From the NCBI GenBank assembly GCA_021773835.1, contig JAJFJQ010000025.1, forward strand, positions 62,001 through 126,000: a DNA stretch of 64,000 nt, in the 5' to 3' direction. The notes under the pieces were generated by a model. That model was not told the DNA's origin. It saw nothing but the letters and a program-made list of their open reading frames with translations, and made no database searches. A program made the translations under genes and the position numbers. This document shows positions 17,803 to 26,733 of the stretch, in pieces (the first letter of the stretch is position 1; each line of letters starts with the position of its first letter). The stretch is from Gammaproteobacteria bacterium. Its GTDB lineage: Bacteria > Pseudomonadota > Gammaproteobacteria > Ga0077536.

Positions 17803-19675
17803 TCATCTCAAGCAGCATATCGTTCATCCGTTTTACAAACGCCGCCGGATCATCGAGGCGACCACCTTCGGCCAAAAGGGCTTGCTCGAACAATAGCTGC
17901 GCCCAATTCGCAAACTTACGCTCGTCCGTCTCTCCGTCCATGCGTCCAACAAGTGGGTGAGTTGGATTGACTTCCAAGATCCGCTTCGAGTCGGGCAACT
18001 CCTGTCCTGATGCCTTTAGTATGCGTGCCAAATTGGCGCTCATATCGGCGTCATCTGACACAAGGCACGCAGGCGATGTGGTCAGTCGGGCAGTGGAACG
18101 GACATCTTTTACCGTCTCACCTAAAGCAGTTTTTATTTTCTCGACAAGTGCCTCGTGTTGCTTCGGATCTGAGCTGCCGGCATCATCTGCGTCGTCAGTG
18201 GACTGCTCACCAGGAAGATCTAATTCACCATGCAAAATCGACTTCAACGGTTTCCCATCGAATTCCGTTAGATGTGTGGTAACCCACTCATCCACCGGAT
18301 CGCAAAGTAATAAAACCTCGATGTCCTTTTCCCGAAATATCTCAAGGTGCGGACTATTGCGCGCGGTAGATAAAGTTTCCGCAGTGAGATAGTAAATCGA
18401 CTCCTGACCGTCACGCATGCGGCCAATGTAATCCTCAATAGAAACATCCGCCTCATCGCCATCGCTCACGGTGGAAACAAAACGAAGCAGCTTGGCGATC
18501 TGTTCCTGATTCGCCGCGTCTTCGACCACGCCCTCCTTCAAAACCCGGCCAAAATTTGTCCAGAACGCACTGTACTCGTCGCCCTTCGCCAGAGTTTCAA
18601 TCGCACCAAGAATCTTTTTTGTCGACGCTGCACGGATAGAGTCTATCGCTTTGTTGTGTTGCAGAATTTCGCGCGAGACGTTCAAGGGCAGATCATTTGA
18701 ATCGACGATGCCACGAACGAAGCGTAGGTAATTCGGCAACAGTTGATCGGCATCATCCATAATGAATACACGTTGTACGTAGAGCTTTACCCCATGTTTC
18801 GCATCACGATCAAAAAGATCGAACGGTGCACGGGCAGGGATGAAAAACACTGTCGTGTATTCCAGTTTGCCTTCCGCTTTGGTGTGGATCCAACTCGTCG
18901 GATCTTCGAAATCATGCGCGATATGCTTATAGAACGCCTTGTACTCGTCATCGCTGATATCTTTCTTATTGCGCGTCCACAATGCCGTTGCGGAATTAAC
19001 AGATTCGTAGCCGCTCGTATCCTCACCCTCTTTCGGCATCTCGATCAGCGTTGCGATGTGATCCGAGTAACGCTTGATAATGCTGCGTAGACGGTAGCCG
19101 TCGGCGAACTCCGCCTCGTCGTCTTTAAGATGTAATACGACTTCCGTGCCACGTTTTTTGCGCTTCACTGTCTCGACCGTGAACTCACCCTTGCCATCGG
19201 ACTCCCAACGAACGCCCTCGTCTTCCTGCAAACCAGCGCGGCGCGATGTCACGGTTACTTTATCGGCGACGATATAGGCGGCATAAAAACCAACCCCGAA
19301 CTGTCCGATAAGTTGCGAATCTTGTTGCGCGTCACCGCTCAAGCTGCCGAAGAATTCCTTAGTCCCGGATTTTGCGATGGTGCCAAGATGCTCGACGGCC
19401 TCGTCCCGCGACATCCCAATGCCGTTGTCGCGAACGGTTACGGTCTTGAGCTTGTCACTGTAGTCAACCGTGATCTTAAGCTCGGTGTCGCCCTCATAAA
19501 GCGCGTCATCGGTCAATGCCGCAAAGCGGAGTTTATCGGCGGCGTCGGAGGCATTGGAGATCAATTCGCGCAGGAAAATCTCGCGATTGCTGTACAGCGA
19601 ATTGATAACGAGATGGAGCAGCTGATTGACTTCGGACTCGAACCCACGGGTCTCTTTGGCGGTTTCTACGGTCAT
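17792..19675 (-). CDS. htpG: Molecular chaperone HtpG (Hsp90)
   Basis: This is bacterial Hsp90, an ATP-dependent cytosolic chaperone. The GHKL ATPase N-domain shows FLRELISNASDAADKLR, then DNGIGMSRDE and the lid GQFGVGFYAAYIVAD. The middle domain carries the catalytic-arginine region (PLNVSREILQ). The C-terminal dimerisation domain ends with NDMLLEMSEA. The length of 627 residues is typical. It is the first gene of the minus-strand run leading to glcF and is divergent from the Tad locus across 286 bp. No sigma-32 promoter was clearly recognised upstream. Confidence 0.97.
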   Translation of the reverse strand: MTVETAKETRGFESEVNQLLHLVINSLYSNREIFLRELISNASDAADKLRFAALTDDALYEGDTELKITVDYSDKLKTVTVRDNGIGMSRDEAVEHLGTIAKSGTKEFFGSLSGDAQQDSQLIGQFGVGFYAAYIVADKVTVTSRRAGLQEDEGVRWESDGKGEFTVETVKRKKRGTEVVLHLKDDEAEFADGYRLRSIIKRYSDHIATLIEMPKEGEDTSGYESVNSATALWTRNKKDISDDEYKAFYKHIAHDFEDPTSWIHTKAEGKLEYTTVFFIPARAPFDLFDRDAKHGVKLYVQRVFIMDDADQLLPNYLRFVRGIVDSNDLPLNVSREILQHNKAIDSIRAASTKKILGAIETLAKGDEYSAFWTNFGRVLKEGVVEDAANQEQIAKLLRFVSTVSDGDEADVSIEDYIGRMRDGQESIYYLTAETLSTARNSPHLEIFREKDIEVLLLCDPVDEWVTTHLTEFDGKPLKSILHGELDLPGEQSTDDADDAGSSDPKQHEALVEKIKTALGETVKDVRSTARLTTSPACLVSDDADMSANLARILKASGQELPDSKRILEVNPTHPLVGRMDGETDERKFANWAQLLFEQALLAEGGRLDDPAAFVKRMNDMLLEMSEA

Positions 19676-19810
19676 TGGATCCTTACTTCAAATTTCAAAA
19701 GCATTTTTGGTGGCGCGAAAGGTATGTACTGAAGATCAAAATTTCAAGCCTCGCGCGAAAACTAATATGTGAGTGAAGCGCCAAGCAAAGTCCGACCAAG
19801 GCTCATGGCA

Positions 19811-19837
19811 AAGGTAAAATTACCCACGTTTTACCTT
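19811..19837. promoter_or_regulatory. 27-bp palindrome upstream of the Tad locus (candidate operator)
   Basis: A perfect 9-bp inverted repeat, AAGGTAAAA and TTTTACCTT with a 9-nt spacer, lies 124 bp before flp. Its right arm overlaps the predicted -35 element of the tad promoter (19836-19841). Its AT-rich, spaced symmetry is more like a dimeric repressor or activator site than a terminator. It also lies in the htpG divergent region. Confidence 0.45.
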
Positions 19838-19864
19838 GTGGCTCAAATAAATACGTCGCATAAT
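19836..19864 (+). promoter_or_regulatory. Candidate sigma-70 promoter for the Tad operon
   Basis: TTGTGG (19836-19841) and CATAAT (19859-19864) are separated by 17 bp. The -10 matches five of six consensus positions; the -35 is weak. The predicted start near 19871 would give a leader of about 90 nt to flp. Confidence 0.4.
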
Positions 19865-19945
19865 ACTTGTCGATTAGAACGACGGGGGTCGCAGCTCAGT
19901 GGCGGGCCCGCAGTTCGCGAATTTATTGTATTCATCAAACATCAG

Positions 19946-19956
19946 GTCCGGAGGAC
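19946..19956 (+). promoter_or_regulatory. GGA hairpin over the flp ribosome binding site
   Basis: GTCC (19946-19949) and GGAC (19953-19956) can pair and leave GGA in the loop. The GGAGGA Shine-Dalgarno sequence (19950-19955) lies inside this structure, 6 bp before the flp ATG. A GGA presented in a loop over the ribosome binding site is the pattern recognised by CsrA/RsmA repressors. The stem is short, so this is a suggestion only. Confidence 0.35.
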
Positions 19957-19961
19957 GCTCC

Positions 19962-20222
19962 ATGAAACGATTCACCAAACAACTCGGCCAGGGTATGACC
20001 GAATACATCATCATCGTCGCATTGATCGCAATCGCAGCGATCGCGGCGTATGGATTTTTTGGTGACACCTTACGCAGCCAAGTCGGCGGCATGGCATCGG
20101 AATTGTCTGGCGCCAAAGGCACCGCATCGATCACGGCGGCAAAAACCGCCGCAAAAGGCGCTGTCGGCGAAAAAACGGCTGCTGGTCTGTCGAACTACGC
20201 CAACAAGGCAACTTACAAGTAA
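19962..20222 (+). CDS. flp: Flp-type major pilin
   Basis: This is the pilin subunit of the Tad (tight adherence) pilus. A short basic leader (MKRFTKQLGQG) is followed by MTEY and a continuous hydrophobic helix (IIIVALIAIAAIAAYGFFG), the class III prepilin signature with processing after the glycine. The mature part then has an Ala/Lys/Gly-rich tail. The length of 86 residues is normal for Flp. ATG 19962 is chosen for its strong GGAGGA site; an upstream in-frame start would place 21 residues before the leader. No prepilin peptidase is encoded in the window, so processing needs an enzyme from elsewhere. Confidence 0.93.
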   Translation: MKRFTKQLGQGMTEYIIIVALIAIAAIAAYGFFGDTLRSQVGGMASELSGAKGTASITAAKTAAKGAVGEKTAAGLSNYANKATYK

Positions 20223-20250
20223 AGGCCAAACTTCGTAGCTAATCCCCGCT

Positions 20251-22536
20251 GTGTCTACGCCGGGAGACGTCGCTAGCACCGGTCGCTTAATTGCGTTCGC
20301 CAACTACGGCCGGGTGCCCTTAGGGAAACGCGAACACGGACAATCTGCCGTGTTCGTCCTCCTCTTCCTGGGTATCTTACTAATATCGTTAAACTTTCTG
20401 TATAAGCAGGGCCGCGTCACCTCGGACAAGATGGAGATGCAGAATGCGGCGGACTCGATCGCCTATAGCATCTCGATTACCGAAGCCAGAGATCTCAATT
20501 TTGCCGCCTATTTGAACCGTGCGATGGTTGCCAACGAAGTCGCCATCGGACAATTGATGGGACTCGCCTCGTGGGCAATTTTGGTTAACTCATACGCCGA
20601 TTTCCTGAACGCCTACGTTAAACCGCTCGAGTTCATCCCGATTGTTAATGCAATACCGGCAACGTTCTACGGCATAACCGCCGCCCTATTCCGCACGCCT
20701 GGGGCGGTATTAACGCGATTTCTGGGCGCGATCGCCAATATCGGCACCAGCTTTCTACATTTCTCGAATAAAGCCTACGGTTACGCCCAGTTGGGTTACC
20801 ACGTCACCACCGTGATCATTTCCGCGAGCACGATTCAGGAGATGCTGCAAGAGAATGCGCCGCCCGGAACGCGGATCTCGTCTTACGGCTGGATGTCCCT
20901 ACTGAGTCATTTCGCTACAGCCGGATCCTTGGGCTCAGCGGTGACCTTGGCGGAAGATTTATCGGGAAAATCGGTGCCCGGTATCCCGTGGCCCTCCGGC
21001 ACACCGGACTCTATAAAAGATCAATTTAAACAATATGTTGAGTCCTATAATCCAGCCCGAGAAGTGGAGGTTGATGACTACACCAGCGGTGAGAAAGGCG
21101 ACGCGGAGGCGTATGAACGCTTCGCTGCGATCGTCCGAGATTCGCGCGATCCATTCACGTTAAACCGAAGTTGGGAGCTGAAACCGTTTGAGTTTGTGAA
21201 GCCAATTGTTGATGCGTTGCCCAGAATAACCGGGCCACCGATCGACGCAGGCATGTCGGTTGTTGATGGAAATATCAACATCGATTTCGCATTCTCGTTC
21301 GCGCTTTGCCGGGACCTTGGCGTATGCATTCCTACTGTCGACGGCGGCGTTGATTTTTCGGTCAATTTCTATTTTGGCATCGCCGTTGCTCGCGACGGCG
21401 GGAGTGAATTACGCCTTCTAATACCGTCGACTGGGACGTTCGAGGCCGGCAGCGTGGCCAACTGGTCGAGCGCAGATGTGAGCTCCCTCGCGGCCGAACT
21501 AGGCGCGAGTTTTGATATCAGGGTATGGGCAACAGCGCTTGGCATTGGCGCGGAGGGCCGCGGTAGCGGTAGCTTCGCCCTAGGCGACGAAGAATTATCG
21601 TTTGGCGGGCTGACGATTGGCGTTACAATCGATCTCAGTCCACTACCAGACATAAATTTCGACGTCGACGTCATTCCCGGCTTCGACGTACCGTTCCCAA
21701 CCTCCGCCCCATTTGGCGCCGCATTTAGCGAGGCCGGCCGAAATCCCCCGGCCACGAAGAAGGATAACAACAACAAGATCGGCACGATGTTGACCATAGG
21801 TGGACCGGTACCAATCGAAGCCTATGGTGGGGCCGCTAATCGCGCTATTGCGTGGAACCTACCGGCGATACCACCGGTCGGGTTCACAAGCGTTCCGCCC
21901 GGCATCATGCCGCCGGGTGTGGCGCAACGCTCGGACACCCTCGTTGGCCCGGTCACGGGTGACCAGACCACCCGCGTCAACAAGAATTATCCTGGATTAC
22001 CCCCATATCTCGACACCTCCGGCGTTGGTCAGACCTTGTTCGGGTTTGGTGCACCCCAACTCACGGTAAGCCTCGTGCTAGACGAAGCAGACCACGATCG
22101 CAATCGAGGGGATATGTTGGTTGATCCGGCCACGGCCGGCGATCATCCAGAAATGGGGCACGCCGATACTGCACTGACCAGCGATGGCCTACGTTTGCAG
22201 GATGGAATGGCCGGCGGCGCCGGCTTGTTAGCGCCCTTTGGTTCGACGCCGAAGCTGCATACCGTTGGGAGTTCCGAGGTTTATTTCAAACGACCCAACG
22301 ATCTCGATTGGTTTAAACGCCTCGATGACAAGGAAGAACATGGCAGCGCCTTCAACCCCTATTGGCACGCCCGCTTAATTGAAACACCGTATCTCCAAAG
22401 CGTCACTGCGCTCGCCGTTGAGCAGCAAGAAGATTTCACTGGGGCGACGGAGCTCATTAGTAAGGTCATGGGCGATATAGAAAGCATGCTAGAGCCGTGG
22501 TTCGACGTTCTAGATTCATTAGGCCTCTCGATATGA
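20251..22536 (+). CDS. TadG-like pilus-assembly protein
   Basis: A 761-residue protein. Near residue 28 it has HGQSAVFVLLFLGILLISLNF, a TadG/TadE-type N-terminal anchor. A helix containing KMEMQNAADSIAYSISITEA, usual for Tad pseudopilin-like proteins, follows. The remainder is large, probably periplasmic or surface-exposed, Gly/Pro/Asp rich, with alternating hydrophobic beta-like stretches and no recognised domain. It starts with GTG 28 bp after flp, and its stop overlaps the next start in ATGA. A role as minor pilin, adhesin or assembly factor is inferred from position. The start is uncertain because no good ribosome binding site is visible. Confidence 0.75.
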   Translation: MSTPGDVASTGRLIAFANYGRVPLGKREHGQSAVFVLLFLGILLISLNFLYKQGRVTSDKMEMQNAADSIAYSISITEARDLNFAAYLNRAMVANEVAIGQLMGLASWAILVNSYADFLNAYVKPLEFIPIVNAIPATFYGITAALFRTPGAVLTRFLGAIANIGTSFLHFSNKAYGYAQLGYHVTTVIISASTIQEMLQENAPPGTRISSYGWMSLLSHFATAGSLGSAVTLAEDLSGKSVPGIPWPSGTPDSIKDQFKQYVESYNPAREVEVDDYTSGEKGDAEAYERFAAIVRDSRDPFTLNRSWELKPFEFVKPIVDALPRITGPPIDAGMSVVDGNINIDFAFSFALCRDLGVCIPTVDGGVDFSVNFYFGIAVARDGGSELRLLIPSTGTFEAGSVANWSSADVSSLAAELGASFDIRVWATALGIGAEGRGSGSFALGDEELSFGGLTIGVTIDLSPLPDINFDVDVIPGFDVPFPTSAPFGAAFSEAGRNPPATKKDNNNKIGTMLTIGGPVPIEAYGGAANRAIAWNLPAIPPVGFTSVPPGIMPPGVAQRSDTLVGPVTGDQTTRVNKNYPGLPPYLDTSGVGQTLFGFGAPQLTVSLVLDEADHDRNRGDMLVDPATAGDHPEMGHADTALTSDGLRLQDGMAGGAGLLAPFGSTPKLHTVGSSEVYFKRPNDLDWFKRLDDKEEHGSAFNPYWHARLIETPYLQSVTALAVEQQEDFTGATELISKVMGDIESMLEPWFDVLDSLGLSI

Positions 22537-23621
22537 AGGCCCGGCCACTTGTTCCGCCAAAGCGCATGCGCGGCCAGGCGATGACCGAGGTGGCGATTGT
22601 CGCGGCATGGGTCTTGGTGCCCTTGTTCTTAATCGTACCGGCGTTCGGCAAGTTCATTGACATGAAACACACAGCGATCCAGGCTGCGCGCTACCAGGCA
22701 TGGGAGTATACGGTCTGGTACGCCGAAGACTGCGAACGTACGCCTTTTGATTTTGGTACCGGCGGCCCGGAAGAATGTCCCATGAGCGGCTTTGATATTA
22801 CCGGCGAGATCCAACCGTTCAAACCGCGGGCAGATACCAAAGCCGAATCCACATTACGCTTTTTTGGTTCACCAGACGGCACCCCGATAGCGGCCGTGGC
22901 GCCCGGCGGTTTGCCCCCTGTCCCAACCAATAACCTATGGTATGACCATACCGGGGCGCAGATGTATTCTGACATCGTCGGCGGCGGCGACCCCGTAAGC
23001 TCGAAGAATCCGGCCGGAATTCCCGTTATCTCAACGATTCTTGATTTCGTGCTCGGTGCTGTCGAATTCATCTTCGGCGCGTTCGGGGCAGTACTTGGGT
23101 TTTTGGGTAGCGACGCCGGGTTCGATGCGATCAACACCGATGGTCTCGCGACCGGGCAGGTCAGTATTACGATGAATTCGATGCCAATTAGAACGCTCAT
23201 GTCGAATCGCAAGGACGACGGTCCACTGATGCCGGAGCTCACCTTTACCAGCAATGCGGCGGTCTTGACCGATGGCTGGAATGCCGGTGGCCGCGAGCAC
23301 ACCTATAATCAGGCGTCCGGCATGATCGTCACCAGCGGCCTCAAGGCGCTTCAAGATTTACCCGTTTTATCAACGGCTTGGGACATCATCACCGCCATTA
23401 TCGCGCCCGAACTGAGACGCTGTAATGTGCAGAACTACCTGGAAGATCCGTTCGATATCTACCCGGAGGACAATAAAGGCAGCCTATGGTTCGGCCATGT
23501 CGACAGCGAGGCGGTCCACCGCGACAGGCTGGATGACGGGTCGGAGACCCATGCATGCGACGCAGCCGGGCGCTGCGATTTTCCCGATACCTTTACGCGT
23601 GAGAAGAGTTGCATTCCATGA
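22533..23621 (+). CDS. TadE-like minor pseudopilin, large form
   Basis: A 362-residue protein with an N-terminal RGQAMTEVAIVAAWVLVPLFLIV segment, a TadE-like class III signal and membrane helix. DMKHTAIQAARYQAWE follows, the pattern seen in TadE where the helix continues. The rest has several cysteines (for example CERTPF and CPMSG near residue 80, RRCNVQNY, and CDAAGRC near the end), suggesting disulfides in the periplasm. The ATG at 22533 overlaps the preceding stop by 4 bp, and its own stop overlaps the next ATG in the same way. Its precise role is unknown. Confidence 0.8.
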   Translation: MKARPLVPPKRMRGQAMTEVAIVAAWVLVPLFLIVPAFGKFIDMKHTAIQAARYQAWEYTVWYAEDCERTPFDFGTGGPEECPMSGFDITGEIQPFKPRADTKAESTLRFFGSPDGTPIAAVAPGGLPPVPTNNLWYDHTGAQMYSDIVGGGDPVSSKNPAGIPVISTILDFVLGAVEFIFGAFGAVLGFLGSDAGFDAINTDGLATGQVSITMNSMPIRTLMSNRKDDGPLMPELTFTSNAAVLTDGWNAGGREHTYNQASGMIVTSGLKALQDLPVLSTAWDIITAIIAPELRRCNVQNYLEDPFDIYPEDNKGSLWFGHVDSEAVHRDRLDDGSETHACDAAGRCDFPDTFTREKSCIP

Positions 23622-24331
23622 GTAATTTCTCGAACGTTTTTAAGCAGCTATCTGTTGTTCTTCTGATCAGCTTGGTGGCTTCTGGGACCGTGCTGGCGCG
23701 AACCCCAGAATTCCCCTTGCCGGACGATATTCGCATTTCCCATCTCGGCGACAGCATGCGGGTCAACGGTAACGATGTGAATGTACGATTATTCTCCAGT
23801 GACGATTCGGCTCAAGACATCTTGGACTTTTATCGAGAACAATGGGGTGAAGGGGCGAGCCACGATCCAGGCTTCACCCAGACCAATCTACAAGAGCCGT
23901 GGACGATGATTTCGCGAATCGAAGATAATTATCTCATGACGGTTCAAGTTCAGCCCACAAGTAGCGGAGGAAGCAAGGGAATTCTAGGCTTAAGTCGGTT
24001 GCCAGAACGCAACCGACCCCCTAAACTGGGTGAGGGTTTCCCGGTGATGGGCGACAGCCAAGTTCTCAACGAAGTCGCCTCAAAAGACGTGGGTCAATCG
24101 GGCCGCACGATGCTACTTGGCAACAAACACGATATCGGGACAAACGCCGCGTTTTATCGCAATCGCTACCGGGATGGAGGATGGGCATTTGACATCGACC
24201 GCACGGTAGGCGGAATCATGCATGTGATGGCAGTGCGTAAAGGCCGACAGCGGGTAAATATGGTTATTACCGAAGTTTCAAAAGGCGGATCACATATCGT
24301 GGTGAATGAAGTGACCCACGACATCTTATGA
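23618..24331 (+). CDS. Secreted protein of the Tad locus, unknown function
   Basis: A 237-residue protein. It begins with a signal peptide (KQLSVVLLISLVASGTVLA, cleavage after an ALA-like site). The body has two similar halves, each containing a YR motif and a strand-rich stretch: DILDFYREQWGEGA near 60 and NAAFYRNRYRDGGWAF near 180. This suggests an internal duplication of a small alpha/beta domain. I do not recognise the family. The ATG overlaps the upstream stop (ATGA) and its stop overlaps the next ATG, so it is firmly inside the pilus operon. A periplasmic assembly role is likely but unproven. Confidence 0.7.
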   Translation: MSNFSNVFKQLSVVLLISLVASGTVLARTPEFPLPDDIRISHLGDSMRVNGNDVNVRLFSSDDSAQDILDFYREQWGEGASHDPGFTQTNLQEPWTMISRIEDNYLMTVQVQPTSSGGSKGILGLSRLPERNRPPKLGEGFPVMGDSQVLNEVASKDVGQSGRTMLLGNKHDIGTNAAFYRNRYRDGGWAFDIDRTVGGIMHVMAVRKGRQRVNMVITEVSKGGSHIVVNEVTHDIL

Positions 24332-24870
24332 TTTCGAGACGCCGACAATTCGGCCAAGGCATGGTGGAGTACACCATCGTAACCTCGCTCGGCATCCTCG
24401 TCCTATTAGGTCCGGGGACGGATGTGATCCGTTGGACGATGGCGACCATTAAAAGTAATTATCAAGGCTACTCCTACGCGATGTCCTTGTCGCAATGGCC
24501 GGAGTTCGACATTCGCAGTGCCACGCCAATAGACATAGCGTCCGGCTGGGATCCAACGCAGAGTTCCAGTATTGGTGAGACCGGTACCCGCGGTGGCGCA
24601 CTGCCAGTGCTATCGGAGCCAGCATCGGTACCGAATGATTTCATCGTAACCGAATACCGCAAATGGCTGGTTGAGCAGGGTGTCAGCGAAGAGCGCGCTA
24701 CCGAACTTGCTGGGCCCGATATTAGTTCTTATGTCGATACGATCACTGGTTTTTACGAGGATGCGTTCGACCTTGCCGGCAAACTCAGTCCAGACGGCAT
24801 CAAAGACGCCGTGTCGAGCTTTTTGCCACCGGATTTCGATGATTTAATGGGCGGATTCCCACCATTGTAG
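24328..24870 (+). CDS. Pilin-like protein with class III signal
   Basis: A 180-residue protein with the leader MISRRRQFGQG followed by MVEYTIVTSLGILVLLGPG, a class III prepilin signal like that of Flp. The mature part is much longer and acidic, with a Pro/Ser/Thr-rich middle and a helical C-terminus (SYVDTITGFYEDAFDLAGK). It could be a minor pilin or a tip subunit. The ATG overlaps the previous stop in ATGA. It is followed by 171 bp without a gene before cpaB. Confidence 0.75.
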   Translation: MISRRRQFGQGMVEYTIVTSLGILVLLGPGTDVIRWTMATIKSNYQGYSYAMSLSQWPEFDIRSATPIDIASGWDPTQSSSIGETGTRGGALPVLSEPASVPNDFIVTEYRKWLVEQGVSEERATELAGPDISSYVDTITGFYEDAFDLAGKLSPDGIKDAVSSFLPPDFDDLMGGFPPL

Positions 24871-25041
24871 GGGAGCCTAATTGGCCGCTCGGGTAGCGCA
24901 TTAAGCACTGCGGACGGTAAACGACGAAAAACTTGATCTGACGAGGAGAACCGGAGCGTTAGATTCCGGTCCCGGCGGGGTCACGAGCGCCGCTGGCGGT
25001 ATGCGGTCATCTAATAATTAATTGATCTTGGGGAGCGGAAT

Positions 25042-26724
25042 ATGGCATCTGAAGGGGGTTCTAAGGTTTGGTTGCTGCTCGTTGGCGCCATCGGATTCGG
25101 CATTGTCGCAGCCCTGTTTTCGGCGCTCTACCTGAAAAGTCGTGAGGAGGCGATTAGACAGCGTCTCGAAGGCGACAAACTGACCAACGTTCAGGTTGTC
25201 GTTGCCGCTGACAATATTCCCAAGGGCACACAAATAGGCCGCGGCGCATTCGCCGTGAGAGAAATGCCGTCCGAGTACGTACATGGCAGCGCCATCTATC
25301 CAGCGTATTTTGAGGCGAACAGTGAGCGTTTCCTCGCCGAGGATCTCGAAGCTGGGAAACCGCTGCTTGAGAGCTTCCTGGTGGACGAATTTCCAATCGA
25401 CTTTTCTGACTTGATCGATCTCGGACTGCGGGCCATAACGATCTCAATCAGCGAGCAAGGTTCCCAAGCCGCGATGATGCGCCCGGGCAACAAGGTAGAT
25501 CTTTTTGTAAACATTCCAACCCGAGAATCTGGGCTTGCAACACTTCCAATCGATGAGAGTTCACTACAAGACCTAATCGCTGCACCGTCATGGCTGAAGG
25601 TCGCAGAGAAGGTGCGTGAAATCGCACCGACCGACATCATTATTCCTGTCCTGCAAGACATCACGGTGCTCGCGACAGGACGCGAACCGTATGAAGACCA
25701 TCTCGACGACCTCAATCTACCGCAACGTCGCGATGAATTGCGCTACTCGACGATAACAATCGCGGTAACCCCGAAACAAGCAATTATGATCCGCGTCGCC
25801 GAAGACAAAGGTGACTTACAAGCGCTGCTGCGCAATCGCGAAGACCGTGGCCTGGCGGATTTCGTTGGCGTTACCCCATCGGACCTGTTCCAACTCGCGA
25901 CCGAAATGGCGGCAGAAGCGCAATTGCGTGCGGCGGCGGCGGCGGCCGGTGCCACGATCGATGAAAACGGCAACTGGGTTAGCGCTGACGGCACCGTTAT
26001 CAACAAAGACGAACTGGTTATCAGCGACGACGGTACGGTTACTACGAAGAGCGGAAAATTACTTGCACAAGAGGGTATGACGGTTAACGAAAACGGCGAG
26101 TTCGTCGATGCCGAGGGCAACGTAGTGACTGCTGAAAACGTCGTGGTACAAACTGCAGACGGTCGCTTCGTGGATGCTAATGGCAACGAGATCCCGGCCG
26201 ACGAGTTAATCGTGGGCGCCGATGGCACGGTAAAAACAAAAGCGCAAATGCTTGCCGAGGCGGGCTTGACCGTAAACGAAAACGGCGATTACGTGGACGC
26301 CGACGGCAATGTCATTGCGAAAGAAGACCTCGTCGTCCTTGCCAATGGCACAATAATGACGAAAGACGGCAAGGTATTAGCGGGTCCACCGGTCACGGTC
26401 AATGAGCAAGGCTTCATCATCGCCGAAGACGGCACTGTGATGACCCCGGATGGCAAGATAATTAGTGGCATGCGGGTCAACGAAAACGGCGAAGTTGTGG
26501 GACCTGACGGTAAGGTTTACAACGCCAACGAACTCGTAATCGGGCCCGATGGTAGCGTGCGGACGAAAAACGGAGAGTTACTTGCCGGGGTTAACGCGGG
26601 CACCACCGGTAGCGTGCTGGCGGACGTAGACGAGACAGACGATGGCGGCTCGGTTGACCTCATCATCGGCGGGGCTAGTGAGGACGGCGTTGCAAAGGTT
26701 ACGGACCTTCCGATCACCAACTAG
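25042..26724 (+). CDS. cpaB: Pilus assembly protein CpaB/RcpC with repeat-rich C-terminal extension
   Basis: CpaB is a periplasmic, membrane-anchored partner of the Tad secretin. An N-terminal helix (VWLLLVGAIGFGIVAALFSALYL) is followed by a SAF domain (NIPKGTQIGRGAFAVREMP) and the RAITISISEQGSQAAMMRPGNKVDLF core of CpaB. The usual protein is about 260-330 residues; this one has 560. Residues 304-520 consist of about ten units of 20-22 residues built on VNENG...DG...EL and DGTV.TK.G, probably a beta-solenoid. The last residues carry the IIGGASED tag also found in the next gene. GGGGAGCGG gives a good ribosome binding site. Confidence 0.88.
   Translation: MASEGGSKVWLLLVGAIGFGIVAALFSALYLKSREEAIRQRLEGDKLTNVQVVVAADNIPKGTQIGRGAFAVREMPSEYVHGSAIYPAYFEANSERFLAEDLEAGKPLLESFLVDEFPIDFSDLIDLGLRAITISISEQGSQAAMMRPGNKVDLFVNIPTRESGLATLPIDESSLQDLIAAPSWLKVAEKVREIAPTDIIIPVLQDITVLATGREPYEDHLDDLNLPQRRDELRYSTITIAVTPKQAIMIRVAEDKGDLQALLRNREDRGLADFVGVTPSDLFQLATEMAAEAQLRAAAAAAGATIDENGNWVSADGTVINKDELVISDDGTVTTKSGKLLAQEGMTVNENGEFVDAEGNVVTAENVVVQTADGRFVDANGNEIPADELIVGADGTVKTKAQMLAEAGLTVNENGDYVDADGNVIAKEDLVVLANGTIMTKDGKVLAGPPVTVNEQGFIIAEDGTVMTPDGKIISGMRVNENGEVVGPDGKVYNANELVIGPDGSVRTKNGELLAGVNAGTTGSVLADVDETDDGGSVDLIIGGASEDGVAKVTDLPITN
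25951..26610 (+). repeat. Coding tandem repeats in cpaB
   Basis: The repeated VNENG or DENG heads fall at residues 304, 346, 409, 451 and 478. Their spacing is 42, 63, 42 and 27 codons, so most steps are multiples of 21. Each basic unit has Asn-Gly or Asp-Gly at fixed positions. At DNA level the copies have diverged, so this is an old array and not a recent slippage product. Confidence 0.75.
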
Positions 26725-26733
26725 GAGCTATGG

